Assembly: GCA_015956445.1 (NCBI GenBank)
Contig: WIUZ02000001.1
Location: 3,348,001 to 3,412,000 of the forward strand
DNA: 64,000 bases
Reading direction: 5' to 3'
Source of the DNA: Thelephora terrestris
Lineage: Eukaryota > Basidiomycota > Agaricomycetes > Thelephorales > Thelephoraceae
Shown: piece after piece, positions 24,911-35,945 of the stretch
Position numbering within the stretch: the stretch's first letter is position 1
Layout: every line of letters begins with the position of its first letter
Notes under the pieces: model-generated
The model's input: the letters and a program-made list of their open reading frames with translations, nothing else
Databases searched by the model: none
What the model was told of the DNA's origin: nothing
Translations under genes and position numbers: made by a program

Positions 24911-26921
24911 GGTGTTGATTGGTTGGTGGAAGTGTTGATTTGGGAAGAGAGGAGTTTGATGGATCCAACGGCCGGTTCGCGCTACGCTTTATCTGACTAT
25001 TGACAGCGCCCGCGCCCCATTCGCCATTGGATCGGCCTATCGTTTCACCGGTCCAGATTCCCCATACATTCCCCCTCGACATTCAAGCCCCACCCGGTCT
25101 TTTGTTGTCCCGATCAGACGAGCTGACGCGTCGTCCTCTCATTGGTCAGTCTTCACATGTGATATTGTTCTTTGTCATTGCTTTCCCACACGACGTCATG
25201 ACCCCTTTCTTATTCTCTCACGAACCCTGACCCATTAGTCATTCCTTTATCATTTCTATTCTATACTCCGGGCCGCTTACTGTTCTTGCTTACTCTCGGC
25301 CCTTCTTTGCTCCGAGTTATTATTAGATAGGGTTATCTCTGTCCCGGCCGCTCTCCTATATAGGTACCAGTAGAGTAGCTGAGGACTCCCCATCTTTGAT
25401 ATCTCGGGAAGTCCTCTTCTCCTTGCAGCATCGGTGTATTTGCTGTAGGCCACTGAAGAGCTTATCGAGTAACTCTCTGAACACGTTCGCTCTCCTCTCT
25501 CTCTCAGCCTTGCGTTAAGAATCGGCGAACGCGCTTACGAAAAGGAGTTCCTTGCCGCTCTCTTAATCAAGCACCAGGTTTGAGGCGCCATCCTCGGGCT
25601 CTTATCTCTGCCCTCAGAAGACGATAGGGATTGATCTGATAGAGGCTCAGCACTCCTGCTGTGAATTCGGACAACCTACCGGAGAACGCTCGTCCATCGC
25701 GTTTTGGACCACGTAGACTTTGGGTGGATATAGGGAAGTCGTTCCCCCTTTGCCCCATTGTTTCTTGTTGGTTGGAGTTGCGACTCACCAACAGCAGTGG
25801 TACCTGAAGGGCGAAGAGTGGCCCTGACAATCATCTGCTCATATCCCTACCTTTCTGGTTTGATTCGCAGGAAGGACCGGGAGAGGAGGCACCTGGGCGA
25901 CACAGCTCAGCAACTTGAAGAGCAGAAGGGAGTTATGGAAGGACGTACGACGGAGGCGACACGGCCAGCATCCCGAGCAACAAAGTCACCGGGGGCATGG
26001 GGGATGCTCGCATGCCCCTGATCGTCAGGAGCGTGTCCCACAATGTCCTGAGAAGAGGCATTAGCCAACGGCGTGCGCAGGGAAGATATGAGTACCTACC
26101 TCATTTTCATCGACCTCTTCAATGGTCGCAGTCCTTCCGGTACTGTTGGTAGAAGGACGCGTCTGGAAGAAACTGAGTTAGGCCCGCGCAACGGATCCAC
26201 AAGGAGGAAGGCAACTGACGAGAAAAGCGCCTCTTACGCTCATAAACGAGTTCGACCTGGCTAACACGTTGGCATTGACCCCAATAACTCTACTTTCCGA
26301 CGATGCCCTCTGAACGGTGGTCTCTGTGTTTCGACCGGTCTCACCGACGGTTCCTGTGTCCGATTGAGGTTAAGGTAGGTAGTTGAGAAATGCACGAGAC
26401 TAACCGGAAACAGGGATAGGTTCGAGTGCGGCAGATGAACGGCGACGACGGATGACAGTGTCAGACATAGCGAGAGTAAGAATGGCTGGAGCGGGAGGGT
26501 AGGGATGAGCAGACGACTTGTGTAAAAACAGATACGACGACCGGATCCGACAAGCGAGGTCGGCATTTATACCAACAGGCTCCCTCGGATTCATATCGCG
26601 GTTGCCTCGCGCGATGCGGACAGGCGCGTCTTTCAGGACTATGTCGAGGTGATCTGTCTGGCTGTGCCTCGTTTTGATGCAAAGACTTGAGGCGCAGGCC
26701 TGTCTTCGGCTTCTTTCTTTCGACTCTTTCAACCGTTTGCAGAATCGACCTGAGATCTAGCTGGATAAAGATCAGCAGGCGACTTACGTTTCCGAGATTC
26801 ACCAGTGGCCCTGACGGTAGATCATCCGTGGGAACGATCCAATTATTGGGTGAAAGAAATCACCCAAATCGGGTTCAGCCAACGGAACTCGTGCCTTCAA
26901 GCTTCATGTTTGACGTCCGAA
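24911..26921. other. Mosaic region, promoter-like sequences and gene remnants
   Basis: It begins with the 5' flank of the minus-strand gene at 24910. A TATA-like CTATATAG lies at ~25354-25361. On the minus strand, ATG near 26468 opens MSDTVIRRRRSSAALEP, followed by a GTTAGT...ACAG intron and an exon containing TVGETGRNTETTVQR. This may be the start of a small gene that I could not follow further. No repeat ends were identified. Confidence 0.35.
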
Positions 26922-27033
26922 GTTGACAGAGGCAATGCGTCCGAGTGGCGACATGTGAAGCCACCCGTCAAATCGGTTTTCGGTTGACGGAAGCAATGCG
27001 TCCGAGTGGCGACATGTAAAGCCACCCGTCAAT
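26922..27033. repeat. Two-unit 61-bp tandem repeat
   Basis: Units start at 26922 and 26983 with 'gttgac'. They share 'gcaatgcgtccgagtggcg' and 'aagccacccgtcaa' with few substitutions. Non-coding. Confidence 0.75.
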
Positions 27034-27334
27034 GTCGAACGCCCCAGAGAAGCGCACCGGAAAGGCGAACATTATCATCTTTCAGAGTCGGACGCGCGTC
27101 TTTTGCTTGTTTGATCGACATCTGTCGGAACGGTAATTAATTAAATCGGTAGATCGCGATTAAGCGCCAATAGTTGTGGCTGAAAGAAACTGGAACTGGG
27201 CGCGACTGAGATATGTCATTTGTGAGTCGGAAATACGAGTACATATACATATTCCAACTTTTGAATTAAAACAAGAATCTACGCCTAGCGAAACCTGAAA
27301 CCGGTACATGTATCACAGGCGTGTCACAATCAAA

Positions 27335-28935
27335 CTAATTGGGCAGACCCTGTAACAGGCACGTCAGCAACGACATGTGTGATGGAAGTCGTACCGATGA
27401 ACTAACCTTGGTAAAGATCGAGGCAGGAATACGCTTTCTGTTAGCCCTGTGGACCTTGAAGGCCTTGACGAACCTGTGAGACATAATCAGCACCTTGGAT
27501 GAAAAGAGGAACGAGTGGAAGTATATACTCACACTTTGACCGCAGTCGCGACTGCGGGTCCATTCTTGACCCTTTTGTGATACGGGATGTAGCGTCCGAA
27601 GCAGGTGACAGCAATCTCACCCCTCACTGGGGGCAAGGGGTCAAATACCCGGTGGGTACATGCTGAATACATTGTGATCACAGTCAAAAAGTGATCACAA
27701 TGTGCCCAGTGGGGAAAATTTGAATACATTCAAAATGTACCTGGCCATGTGAACCCAATGTGCCCAGTGGGCACATTTTGATTGCGATCACAATGTACCC
27801 ATCAATGTGATCTCAATGTGCCCACTGGGGACATTTTGATTGCAATCACAATGTACACATCAATGTGATCTCAATGTGCCTGCTGTGCACATTTTAATTT
27901 CTTTCACAATGTTCCCATCAATGTGTTCCCAATGTACCCAGCTCATTACATAATAGTTTCTTTCACAATGTTGTCCACAATGTGTCCAGCATGTGCCTGA
28001 GCCACTCATTCAAAATTCTTTCACAAAGTACCCAGTGATGTGTCTAGAATGTGTACAGCCATACACATAGTGATTTCTTTGAAAGTTCATGATGAAATTG
28101 AACAATATTGTGATTACATTGTGATTACTTCAAAAAGAACCCCCTGGGGACATTATGGACACATCACTGGATAATCTTTGAAAGAATTTTGAATGAGTGG
28201 CTCAGGCACATGCTGGACACATTGTGGACAACATTGTGAAAGAAACTATTATGTAATGAGCTGGGTACATTGGGAACACATTGATGGGAACATTGTGAAA
28301 GAAATTAAAATGTGCACAGCAGGCACATTGAGATCACATTGATGTGTACATTGTGATTGCAATCAAAATGTCCCCAGTGGGCACATTGAGATCACATTGA
28401 TGGGTACATTGTGATCACAATCAAAATGTGCCCACTGGGCACATTGGGTTCACATGGCCAGGTACATTTTGAATGTATTCAAATTTTCCCCACTGGGCAC
28501 ATTGTGATCACTTTTTGACTGTGATCACAATGTATTCAGCATGTACCCACTGGGTATTTGGCCCCTTGCCCCCAGTGCCTCCAAATCTCTCTGGTGGCGG
28601 TGAAGACGGAACGGTTCGCGACTGCTTTCTGGTCCCAGTAGGCGGTTACAAGATACATGTCTTTGCCAGAAACGACTTGGCAATCGTGGACGGCGAGAGA
28701 AGTACGAGTGCGGGTAAATTTCTCCTCCACAGCGATGTATCGGGGGTTCGAAAGAGTCTCGTTGGTGGGCACACGAGCCGTGAACTTCACGATCTTTTTG
28801 TTGGAGCGTGAAGGATGGAAGTAGTACCCCTCGTTGAATCCCCTTGACTGTAAATTTCTTCATTAGCCTCCCAAATGTGAAAGAAAAATCAGAACGTACG
28901 GTATGTCCGGTGGGAAGTTTGCGGAAGACTGGCAT
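27335..28935 (-). pseudogene. Small four-exon gene split by foldback element 3
   Basis: Exon 1 (28900-28935) reads MPVFRKLPTGHT. After a GTACGT...ACAG intron, exon 2 starts at 28847 with SRGFNEGYYFHPSRSNKK and runs to ATREIWR at 28578, where a 953-bp element is inserted. The frame resumes at 27621 with GEIAVTCFGRY and reaches a GTGAGT donor at 27533. Exon 3 is 27407-27473 (KAFKVHRANRKRIPASIF). A 15-nt last exon ends at the TAG at 27335. Without the insertion the protein would have 158 residues. The block from W-R/K-GEI to GR resembles a multicopy mushroom family of unknown role. A TATATAAA box lies about 125 bp upstream on the same strand. Confidence 0.65.
27625..28577. mobile_element. CACTG foldback element 3 (953 bp)
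   Basis: It begins CACTGGGGGCAAGGGGTCA and ends TTGCCCCCAGTG. CCT stands at both flanks (27622-27624, 28578-28580). It is internally palindromic and diverged from elements 1 and 2: the subterminal part reads CAAATACCCGGTGGGTAC instead of the CTTACCCAGC type. Inserted in a coding exon of the minus-strand gene. Confidence 0.9.
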
Positions 28936-29057
28936 CGTTTCGAAATCGAGTTGGACCGTGGAGGGGGGTCTTGGAGAAAAGGAGTCGAGAGAATTGTGTG
29001 TGACGCGCGGCGCACACAAGAGAACAGGGAATCGTAAGGCCTCCATAGCCAAACCGA

Positions 29058-29070
29058 CCTTTATATACCC
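29058..29070 (-). promoter_or_regulatory. TATA box of the 28935 gene
   Basis: The minus strand reads GGGTATATAAAGG, about 125 bp before the ATG at 28935. The 3.3-kb element starts only 15 bp further upstream (29085), so its insertion separated this core promoter from its original upstream sequence. Confidence 0.5.
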
Positions 29071-30143
29071 AAAGTCTTTTGGGTTGTCAGGGCCACTCTA
29101 CCCCAACAACTACCAGTGCACTGAGCCGACTCCGCAGAGTACTCACTAGTCCAACTAGCTTGTGAGAGAACGATCACGTCTCTATTCTTCCGGTAGGTTG
29201 TCCGAGGTCACTACAAGTCAGGTCGAAATCCTAAAGAGAAACCCAACCTAAACCGCACTTCGTTCGGTTTAACAAGCAAGGGTTGATCCCTACAGCAGGA
29301 TTGATGACTCCACCAGTTGATCGACTGGACGCTCGAGGTGTTCTAATATGACTGCTGGGAGTCTATAGTTACGAGGCGCAGTTGACGCGCAGAGCGGGAG
29401 GGAGAGCAGATGGGGATGTCTTGGATCAAACAAGAAACTCTGACTTGTCCTTAACTGCAACTGGGCTGAGAATGGCAGAGGATTTCCTGAGGTAACAAAA
29501 CTAAGGTACTACGATACAGCCACAGTTGCTACTTATACTAAAGGAGTGGCCATGACGTCAATACCCTAATATACCCTTATCAAGTCCGAACAAAGGGAGA
29601 TAAGGAGTGTGAGAACGCTAAGTAAGGGAAGCGAACAAAGAATGACGCGTGGGAGAATAAAGGACAAAGGGCCTTACTAGCGTGTGAAGGATTGCATAAA
29701 AGATAACGAATGTCCGCATGAAACATAGGGGTAAAGATAACACTAGTCCTAAAAGAAAGAGGGGCATGGGGTCATTAAAGTTCGTACCTGGGGATCACAC
29801 CCAAGGGCTAGGTGAGAATCTTCTTGGATGCTTCCTTTGGAGAGGCCAAAGATAGAGACCATGCAGCATCCCTTGTTGTCTGTAGGCGGTAACAGCATCA
29901 CGGACTAGTGGCAACCTTATCGTGCGTCCGAACATGAGGAGCGAGGGCCTAGACTCATGGGACATAAGGGATTACAGATTCGCCGGCGTTTCACGCTAAC
30001 GGCTACTCCACATTCGCTGGGCTAAACAAAAGGAGTCTAAGGCACTCCTTCCGAATAACGGCGATTCCTTCCTCCGGTTAGGAGACTGTGATGTGACTGT
30101 CCACGTGTGTGATCAGGGTCCAGGGTTGATCGTAATCGTAAAG

Positions 30144-30341
30144 TCATGAGGGGTCGTAAAAGGGGTTCGTGATGTCATAAAAGGGGTCATCAGGGTCTTG
30201 AGACCTATTTTTGGTGCGCGCGCGTTCTAGGCGTTCCGGAACGAAGTTCTTCCAAGGCCGTCCCGCGGGCCGAGGTGTCAGCTTGATGTAGTAAGCCAAC
30301 GATGATGGTACAGGGGCGGAAGTTGATGTGACCCGGACCAA
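30144..30341 (-). CDS. Possible small divergent open frame inside the 3.3-kb element
   Basis: Minus-strand frame starting MVRVTSTSAPVPSSLAYYIK, reading away from the five-exon gene. The same frame is present in copy 2 (53210-53405) with few changes until a small deletion shifts its tail. Conservation between two recent copies proves little, so this may be chance. Confidence 0.2.
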   Translation of the reverse strand: MVRVTSTSAPVPSSLAYYIKLTPRPAGRPWKNFVPERLERARTKNRSQDPDDPFYDITNPFYDPS

Positions 30342-30392
30342 TGAGGTTCGTCGAGGTAGGTCACGTGAAGGATCACCGATCTAGGCTATAAG
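30338..30392 (+). promoter_or_regulatory. Promoter of the five-exon gene, copy 1
   Basis: In order: CCAAT at 30338-30342, CACGTG (E-box type) at 30362-30367 and TATAAG at 30387-30392, about 70 bp before the ATG at 30460. The same three words, equally spaced, occur in copy 2 at 53402, 53426 and 53451. Confidence 0.5.
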
Positions 30393-30459
30393 AAGGACGT
30401 CTTCTTGGAGCCATCCTTGATCAGCAACACCAGCAACTTCCCCATCATCTTACCAAAAC

Positions 30460-32199
30460 ATGTCCTTCCCCAACAACCACACCTACAAAGTTGCCAATGG
30501 TATCTCCACCATCTCTCGCATCGACCGTCGTGCCGCCGCTCGCAAGACCTATGCCTGTGCGGCTGGGACTCCCTATACCACTGATGATCAGGTATGGGGG
30601 AGACCTAGAGCTTCGTGTGTTTGCACTAACGCCTTCCTCTAGGTAGAGGGACGTTCTTTTTGGCGTTGATGTCAAACTAACGACTTCTAGATCTTGGAGG
30701 TTGTCACGGAAGTGGACGCCGAACGTCTCAGGGAGACGATGCCTCATTTGATGGGATTGACCTGGGACGATGAGCTCTGGGTCCGTACGATCATCGCCGA
30801 GAAGGTGGCCTTCCAGATGAGGGGTAGGTTCGGGGAGCTGGAGCATCCAATCAAGAAGGAGCTCTGGTACACCCTGCAGAGGGGGATCTACGATCAGGAC
30901 CTGTTGGAGCACGGAGCAACCGTTCCTCGGGCCGTCCGCCATGCTACCGCTTCCACTAGTCTCTTGTGGTCGCTCGTTCGGGAGGGGGAAAGCAAGGTAG
31001 GTTCTCCGTTTGAATATTCGAGTATGACTCTCGACTAATCAAACTGCCTAGGTTGAACGTTTGGAGCGCGAGGTGAAGGAGGCGAAGGCAGACGTCCTTC
31101 GTCTGTCAGCCGAGGGTCTTCAATTGAAGGAGACCTTGGCTGCCTTCCAGCAGGGGACGAACGAGGCGTTGGAGGCAATGGTCGCCAACCATCAGGAGTT
31201 GATTGCGGGGCTGAAGGTTCGGGACAACAACATCAAGGGGGCGTTGGCCAGGAGGGATGAAAAGGTAATGCCGCTTTCATCATTTGCTTAGAATGATGGA
31301 AGCTGACATTTCCTAGACCGAAGAACTTGAGAACGTGGTGGCTGTGTTGACAGCGCAGGTCGAGTCCTTGCAGGACAAGACCTGTAACTGTAAGGAGGGT
31401 CCCAAATTGGTTGGTCAGGGGACTGCCGATATTCCGTTCGAGTTGGAGTACGCCGACGAGGTGGTACTCCCATCGCCTAACCCGTCGTCCTATGCGACGC
31501 CTCCGATCGAGAACGCGGTTCCCGTTCCGACTCCGGCTCCGGCATCTACGTTGGCCGCGTCCGACAAGGAGAACTGTGGGCGCTGCGTCTTGCAGCCGAT
31601 CCGTCAGTTGGTGAAGATCGAGGATGAGGTCATGGAAGTTGACCGAGCCGAAGATGCTCCGAGGGTCGCCGAGGTACGTCCGGTGACTAAGGGGCAACGT
31701 TGCAAGCGCTCTCGACGCCGTCCTGCTCATCGCATGGCTCCATCGGCTTACCCATATCCTCGTCCAGTCGAGTCGGATGGTGACCAGTCTGGTCGAGGTG
31801 AGGGACGAGAGTTCCGATATCGGATCAACCGTCCCTACCGACAGGTCGAGTCGGAGATCCAGCTTCGCCACCAGCGTCGACTCGCAATCCAGGATCCCAC
31901 CCAGGGGTCCGACGAGGGAGACGGAGGGTCGCTTGCCGACTACGTCGACAGTACTGTCGAGCAGTCACCCGGTGATGGAGATGTGGGACCAGGTGTTCAG
32001 CAGTTCGGTGACATCTGGGAGGCTGATCGGTCCGCTCGAAGGTATCTCTTCCTATCGGCTTGAACTAGTCGTTCAGCTGAGTGCCGAAGATGGTGACGCC
32101 ATGTTCGGGGAGGTTCTTGCGAGGAGGGGCCAGCACTACGATCTCCGGGATGGACAGTTGATGACCTTCAGGCCTGCCGTAGATAGAGTCGACTATTGA
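30460..32199 (+). CDS. Five-exon gene of unknown function, copy 1 (479 codons)
   Basis: Exons 30460-30591, 30691-30996, 31052-31264, 31317-31673 and 31768-32199 are all joined in phase 0 with GT...AG introns of 52-99 nt. Exon 1 opens MSFPNNHTYKVANG. Exon 2 has a WDDELW...MRGRF and LWYTLQRGIYD block. Exon 3 is a coiled coil (VERLEREVKEAKADVLRL). Exon 4 has a Pro/Ala-rich linker after CNCKEG. Exon 5 is Ser-rich and ends RPAVDRVDY. The last intron uses GTACGT at 31674; reading through it instead gives an earlier stop at 32063. The coiled coil suggests self-association. No catalytic or zinc motif is seen. It could be a gag-like structural protein or a captured host gene. Confidence 0.75.
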
Positions 32200-32757
32200 T
32201 GGGACGATGATAGCACCGTATATAGCTCGTTGTGGATTCGCTGGGAATAGTACGCGCGTATGTGTTTTTGAATGATGGAGTGAAGGATAAGGAGTGTGAA
32301 GCATTCAAAACATAAGAAATGGTAAGAAGAGTTCGAAGAAAGAGCGTGTTATAAAAAGTTTAAAAATACCATGTTCCTGACATGGGTGAGGCATGGACGT
32401 CAGCAGGTGATCGGTCAGCCTTGCTTGATCGGGCCGAAAGTTAGTCCTCAGTGAATTAATCCTTTGGTCCTTTCAATGGACCCTTGCCCCTTATCCCCCG
32501 TCGATGGATATAAGGCAAGCGAAACGACCAACGGAGCCGACACAGGAACAGCTGTGAACACCACCCCCAAGTACACGCTTCCCCCACCCGTCTATCTTCC
32601 TTCGTCGGGTGGTTATATGAACTCGAGACTGACACAAGAGGTAAGTGCGCTCATTTGATGCAAAACACAAGGATTCATACCTCGTTTTTCTAGCCCTTCC
32701 ACCACCGCGTCTTCGCATTCCGCCGGTGGAGTATAGACGAGGACGGGAGGTTGGTTT

Positions 32758-33480
32758 CACTGGGGGCAGACCCCTACTTACCCAGCAGGCGAATTGAGGG
32801 TTTTTTGAGAGTTTTTCAACAATTTACTCAGATTTTACCCATTGGGTTCATTGTGAACAAATTCAAAACTTACCCACCACTTTGCCCTCAATTTGATCGG
32901 TGGGTAAGTTTTGAAATTGTTCTCAACAAGCTCATCAGTTTGCCCATGAGGTACTTCTTTGACAAAACACTAAGAGTTCTTTCACAAATTGCGCAAAATG
33001 TGTCCACCACATTATCTGAGCCACTTACCCAGAGTTCTTTCACAAATTACCCACAAATTTGCCCACAACATGTTCAATCATGTACACAGTGGGATTGTTG
33101 AGAGTTTGTCAAGAAACTGAGCATATCAAGAGTTTGTTATGATTACATCAAAGAAAACCTCGTGGGTATGTTACTGAGTATGTTGTGAGCAAGTTTTGAA
33201 AGAACTCTTGATGAGTGGCTCAGAGCATGTGGTGGGCACATTTGGTGCAATTTGCGAAAGAACCCTTGGGGTTTGTCAAAGAAGTACCTCATGGGCAAAC
33301 TGATGAGCTTGTTGAGAACAATTTCAAAACTTACCCACCGATCAAATTGAGGGCAAAGTGGTGGGTAAGTTTTGAATTTGTTCACAATGAACCCAATGGG
33401 TAAAATCTGAGTAAATTGTTGAAAAACTCTCAAAAAACCCTCAATTCGCCTGCTGGGTAAGTAGGGGTCTGCCCCCAGTG
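32758..33480. mobile_element. CACTG foldback element 4 (723 bp)
   Basis: It begins CACTGGGGGCAGACCCCTAC and ends with the inverse. TTT is duplicated at 32755-32757 and 33481-33483. The arms are inverse complements over most of the length. It belongs to a second subfamily (CAGACCCCTACTTACCC ends) shared with element 5. Inserted within an exon. Confidence 0.9.
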
Positions 33481-33889
33481 TTTGCAGGACAAAACACGCG
33501 GGTCGCGATCTGTGCGTGTATTATATTTTCTCTACCTTCGGGGAGACTTTGCTGATCTCCGCGCATCCACCAGTCGTCCGAAACCCTATGATCGCCCTTC
33601 GAGGCTGGTTGCTTTTTCCACGCCGAACGACCAGGACGCTCGCAAGACGACGCATGAGGACCGCTCTACGAGGACGAACATCGATGGACCAACCTTGAGT
33701 AGGTTATTCCAGAACCTCGCCCCCCTCGTCAAGGAGACTTCCCTGGACTTTGACTCCAAGGCCACAGTGATATGCGCTTCCCTCGGATTGGATCCTGTCA
33801 CGTCTAAAGAGATTGTCAGTTCGTTCAAGATGCAATTTGCAGAATCAAGGTACGTCGGAGTAATCCCGTATGCTGCATTCAGCCGCTGA

Positions 33890-34612
33890 CACTGGGGGCA
33901 GACCCCTACTTACCTGGCAGGCAAATTGAGGGTTTTTTGAGAGTTTTTCAACAATTTACTCAGATTTTACCCAGTGGGTTGATTGTGAACAAATTCAAAA
34001 CTTACCCACCACTTTGCCCACACTTTGATCGGTGGGTAAGTTTTGAAATTGTTCTCAACAAGCTCATCAGTTTGCCCATGAGGTACTTCTTTGACAAAAC
34101 TGTAAGGGTTCTTTCACAAATTGCACAAAATGTGTCCACCACATTATCTGAGCCACTCGCCCAGAGTTCTTTCACAAATTAGCCAGAAATTTGCCCACAA
34201 CATGTTCAATCATGTACACAGTGGGATTGTTGAGAGTTTGTCAAGAAACTGAGCATATCAAGAGTTTGTTGTGATTACATCAAAGAAAACCTGGTGAGTA
34301 TGTTACTGAGTATGTTGTGAGCAAGTTTTGAAAGAACTCTTGATGAGTGGCTCAGAGCATGTGGTGGGCACATTCGGTGTGATTTGTGAAAGAACCCTTG
34401 GGGTTTGTCAAAGAAGTACCTCATGGGCTAACTGATGAGCTTGTTCAGAACAAATTTAAAACTCACCCACCGATCAAAGTGTGGGCAAAGTGGTGGGTAA
34501 GTTTTGAATTTGTTCACAATCAACCCACTGGGTAAAATCTGAGTAAATTGTTGAAAAACTCTCAAAAAACCCTCAATTTGCCTGCCGGGTAAGTAGGGGT
34601 CTGCCCCCAGTG
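33890..34612. mobile_element. CACTG foldback element 5 (723 bp)
   Basis: Same length and subfamily as element 4. TGA is duplicated at 33887-33889 and 34613-34615. It lies in what looks like an intron of the host gene, next to a CTGAC...CAG branch and acceptor. Confidence 0.9.
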
Positions 34613-35630
34613 TGACGCCAGTGTCCCAGCCCTCCCAATCACCCGCCGCCAGCAAGCGGAGCCAATACCGAAACGATCGTGCAGCGCACGTCCCCCAATA
34701 CCGGCTTATCCACGTCCGCTCCCGTCCCCTCCACTTCCACCGCTGCTTCCTTAGTTCCTATCAGGTCTCAACGACCCTTCTCCTCCGGTCCTAAGGGACA
34801 CACCATCTGGTACTCCACAGAATCTAACGAACCGATCCTTTCCCCACCCTCCGCAGTAGTCCTTATTAAAAACATTAATGTTTTAGGAGTTTTTGTCACA
34901 AATTTGAATGATTTTTCTCATGAGTTTTTGAATGGCCTGAGGGGGGATATTTTACTCATAAAGTTTTAATGGAAATTATGGGGGGGACTGGGACCCAGCT
35001 TACTGGGCACTGGTGCTCCCAATTAGGCAGGTGCCGACAGTGTGGGTGGCCCGGGGGAGTGGATTGCTTATATAATAAAAATTGAAAAATTCAGGGAAAT
35101 TCCAGAAAATTCTGAAAAAATTCCCACGGGTGTCAGGGAGGGCAGAAAATGAAAAATGGACTGTGGGAATTTCCGATCAAAATTTCCCAAAAAGGAAATT
35201 TTTGATGGCTTACATAAGCAACTCAAAAATTATTTTGGCAAAAATTACCAAAAAAGGAAATTATATGCTAGAAAATTCGGAAAAATGCCAGAAAAATCCT
35301 AAAAAGTACTGAAAAAATTCCCACACGTCTAGAAAGTGCCCAAAATGGTAAATTATTCCCAGAAATATTCAAAAAATTGTTTTTCTGGCTGGAAAAATCA
35401 GGAAAAAATTCCAGAGTATAGATAAATATTTTATAAAAATTATTTCAATTTTTTTGGTCCATTGAATAGCCCATAATTTCAATATTAATATATTTTTTGC
35501 CCAAAAGATTCAGAAAAATCCCAAAAAAATTGATAAAAATAGGGAAATACAAATATATATGTAATATTCATTATATCATGAAGTACAGACCAGTTTGTGG
35601 TCATAAACTAGCCCTAAACCTAGTCCTGGA

Positions 35631-35945
35631 CCTAACCTAACCTAACCTAGCCTAACCCTAACCCTAACCCTAACCCTAACCTAGACCTAAACCTACACCT
35701 AACCTAAACCTAAACCTAACCTAACCTAACCTAACCTAACCTAACCTAACCTAACCTAACCTAACCTAACCTAACCCTGACTTAACCTAACCTAACCTAA
35801 CCTAAACCTAACCTAACCTAACCTAACCCCAAACCTAACCTGCCCTAAACCCAGCCTGCCCCAAACCTATCCTAGCACCAAACCTAAACCTAAACCTAAA
35901 CCTAAACCTAAACCTAAACCTAAACCTAAACCTAAACCTAACCTG
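35631..35945 (+). repeat. Telomere-like CCTAAC/CCCTAA tract, left arm of E1
   Basis: Mixed CCTAA, CCCTAA and CCTAAA units. It includes four consecutive exact CCCTAA copies near 35655-35680 and a run of CCTAAA units near 35880-35940. TTAGGG is the usual telomere repeat of filamentous fungi. The mirror tract lies at 37040-37375. Confidence 0.85.

Larger units (their letters stand above)
29085..32382 (+). mobile_element. 3.3-kb TG...CA element carrying a five-exon gene, copy 1
   Basis: It starts TGTCAGGGCC and ends TTCCTGACA, with 7-bp inverse ends TGTCAGG/CCTGACA. The direct repeat TGGGT flanks it (29080-29084 and 32383-32387). About 95% identical by eye to 52148-55482, which has its own 5-bp duplication, so both limits are firm. 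TG...CA ends with a 5-bp duplication are the hallmark of LTRs. No internal direct repeats or gag-pol are present, so it could be a very long solo LTR or another kind of element. Only one intron-containing gene (30460-32199) is evident inside. Confidence 0.85.
32476..34853 (+). pseudogene. Start of a decayed multi-exon host gene, split by two foldback elements
   Basis: ATG 32476 opens MDPCPLSPVDGYKASE. Exon 1 ends at 32640 with a GTAAGT donor, and the next exon starts after TTTCTAG (32693) with PFHHRVFAFRRWSIDEDGRL. Foldback element 4 interrupts it at 32758. After the element the frame continues VCRTKHAGRDLCVYYIF. A following frame reads LSRLFQNLAPLVKETSLDFD and ends at a GTACGT donor near 33850, and foldback element 5 sits in that intron. 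A Ser/Thr/Pro-rich stretch lies at 34613-34853 up to the first giant palindrome. I do not recognise the product. At least one frame change is not explained by an intron, so it is probably dead. Confidence 0.45.

Noticed and set aside
31674-32063. Longer fourth exon of the five-exon gene ending at 32063
   Set aside because: A strong GTACGT/GTAAGT donor and a CAG acceptor, present in both copies, restore a frame that continues to 32199 and is equally conserved. The read-through version is kept only as an alternative.
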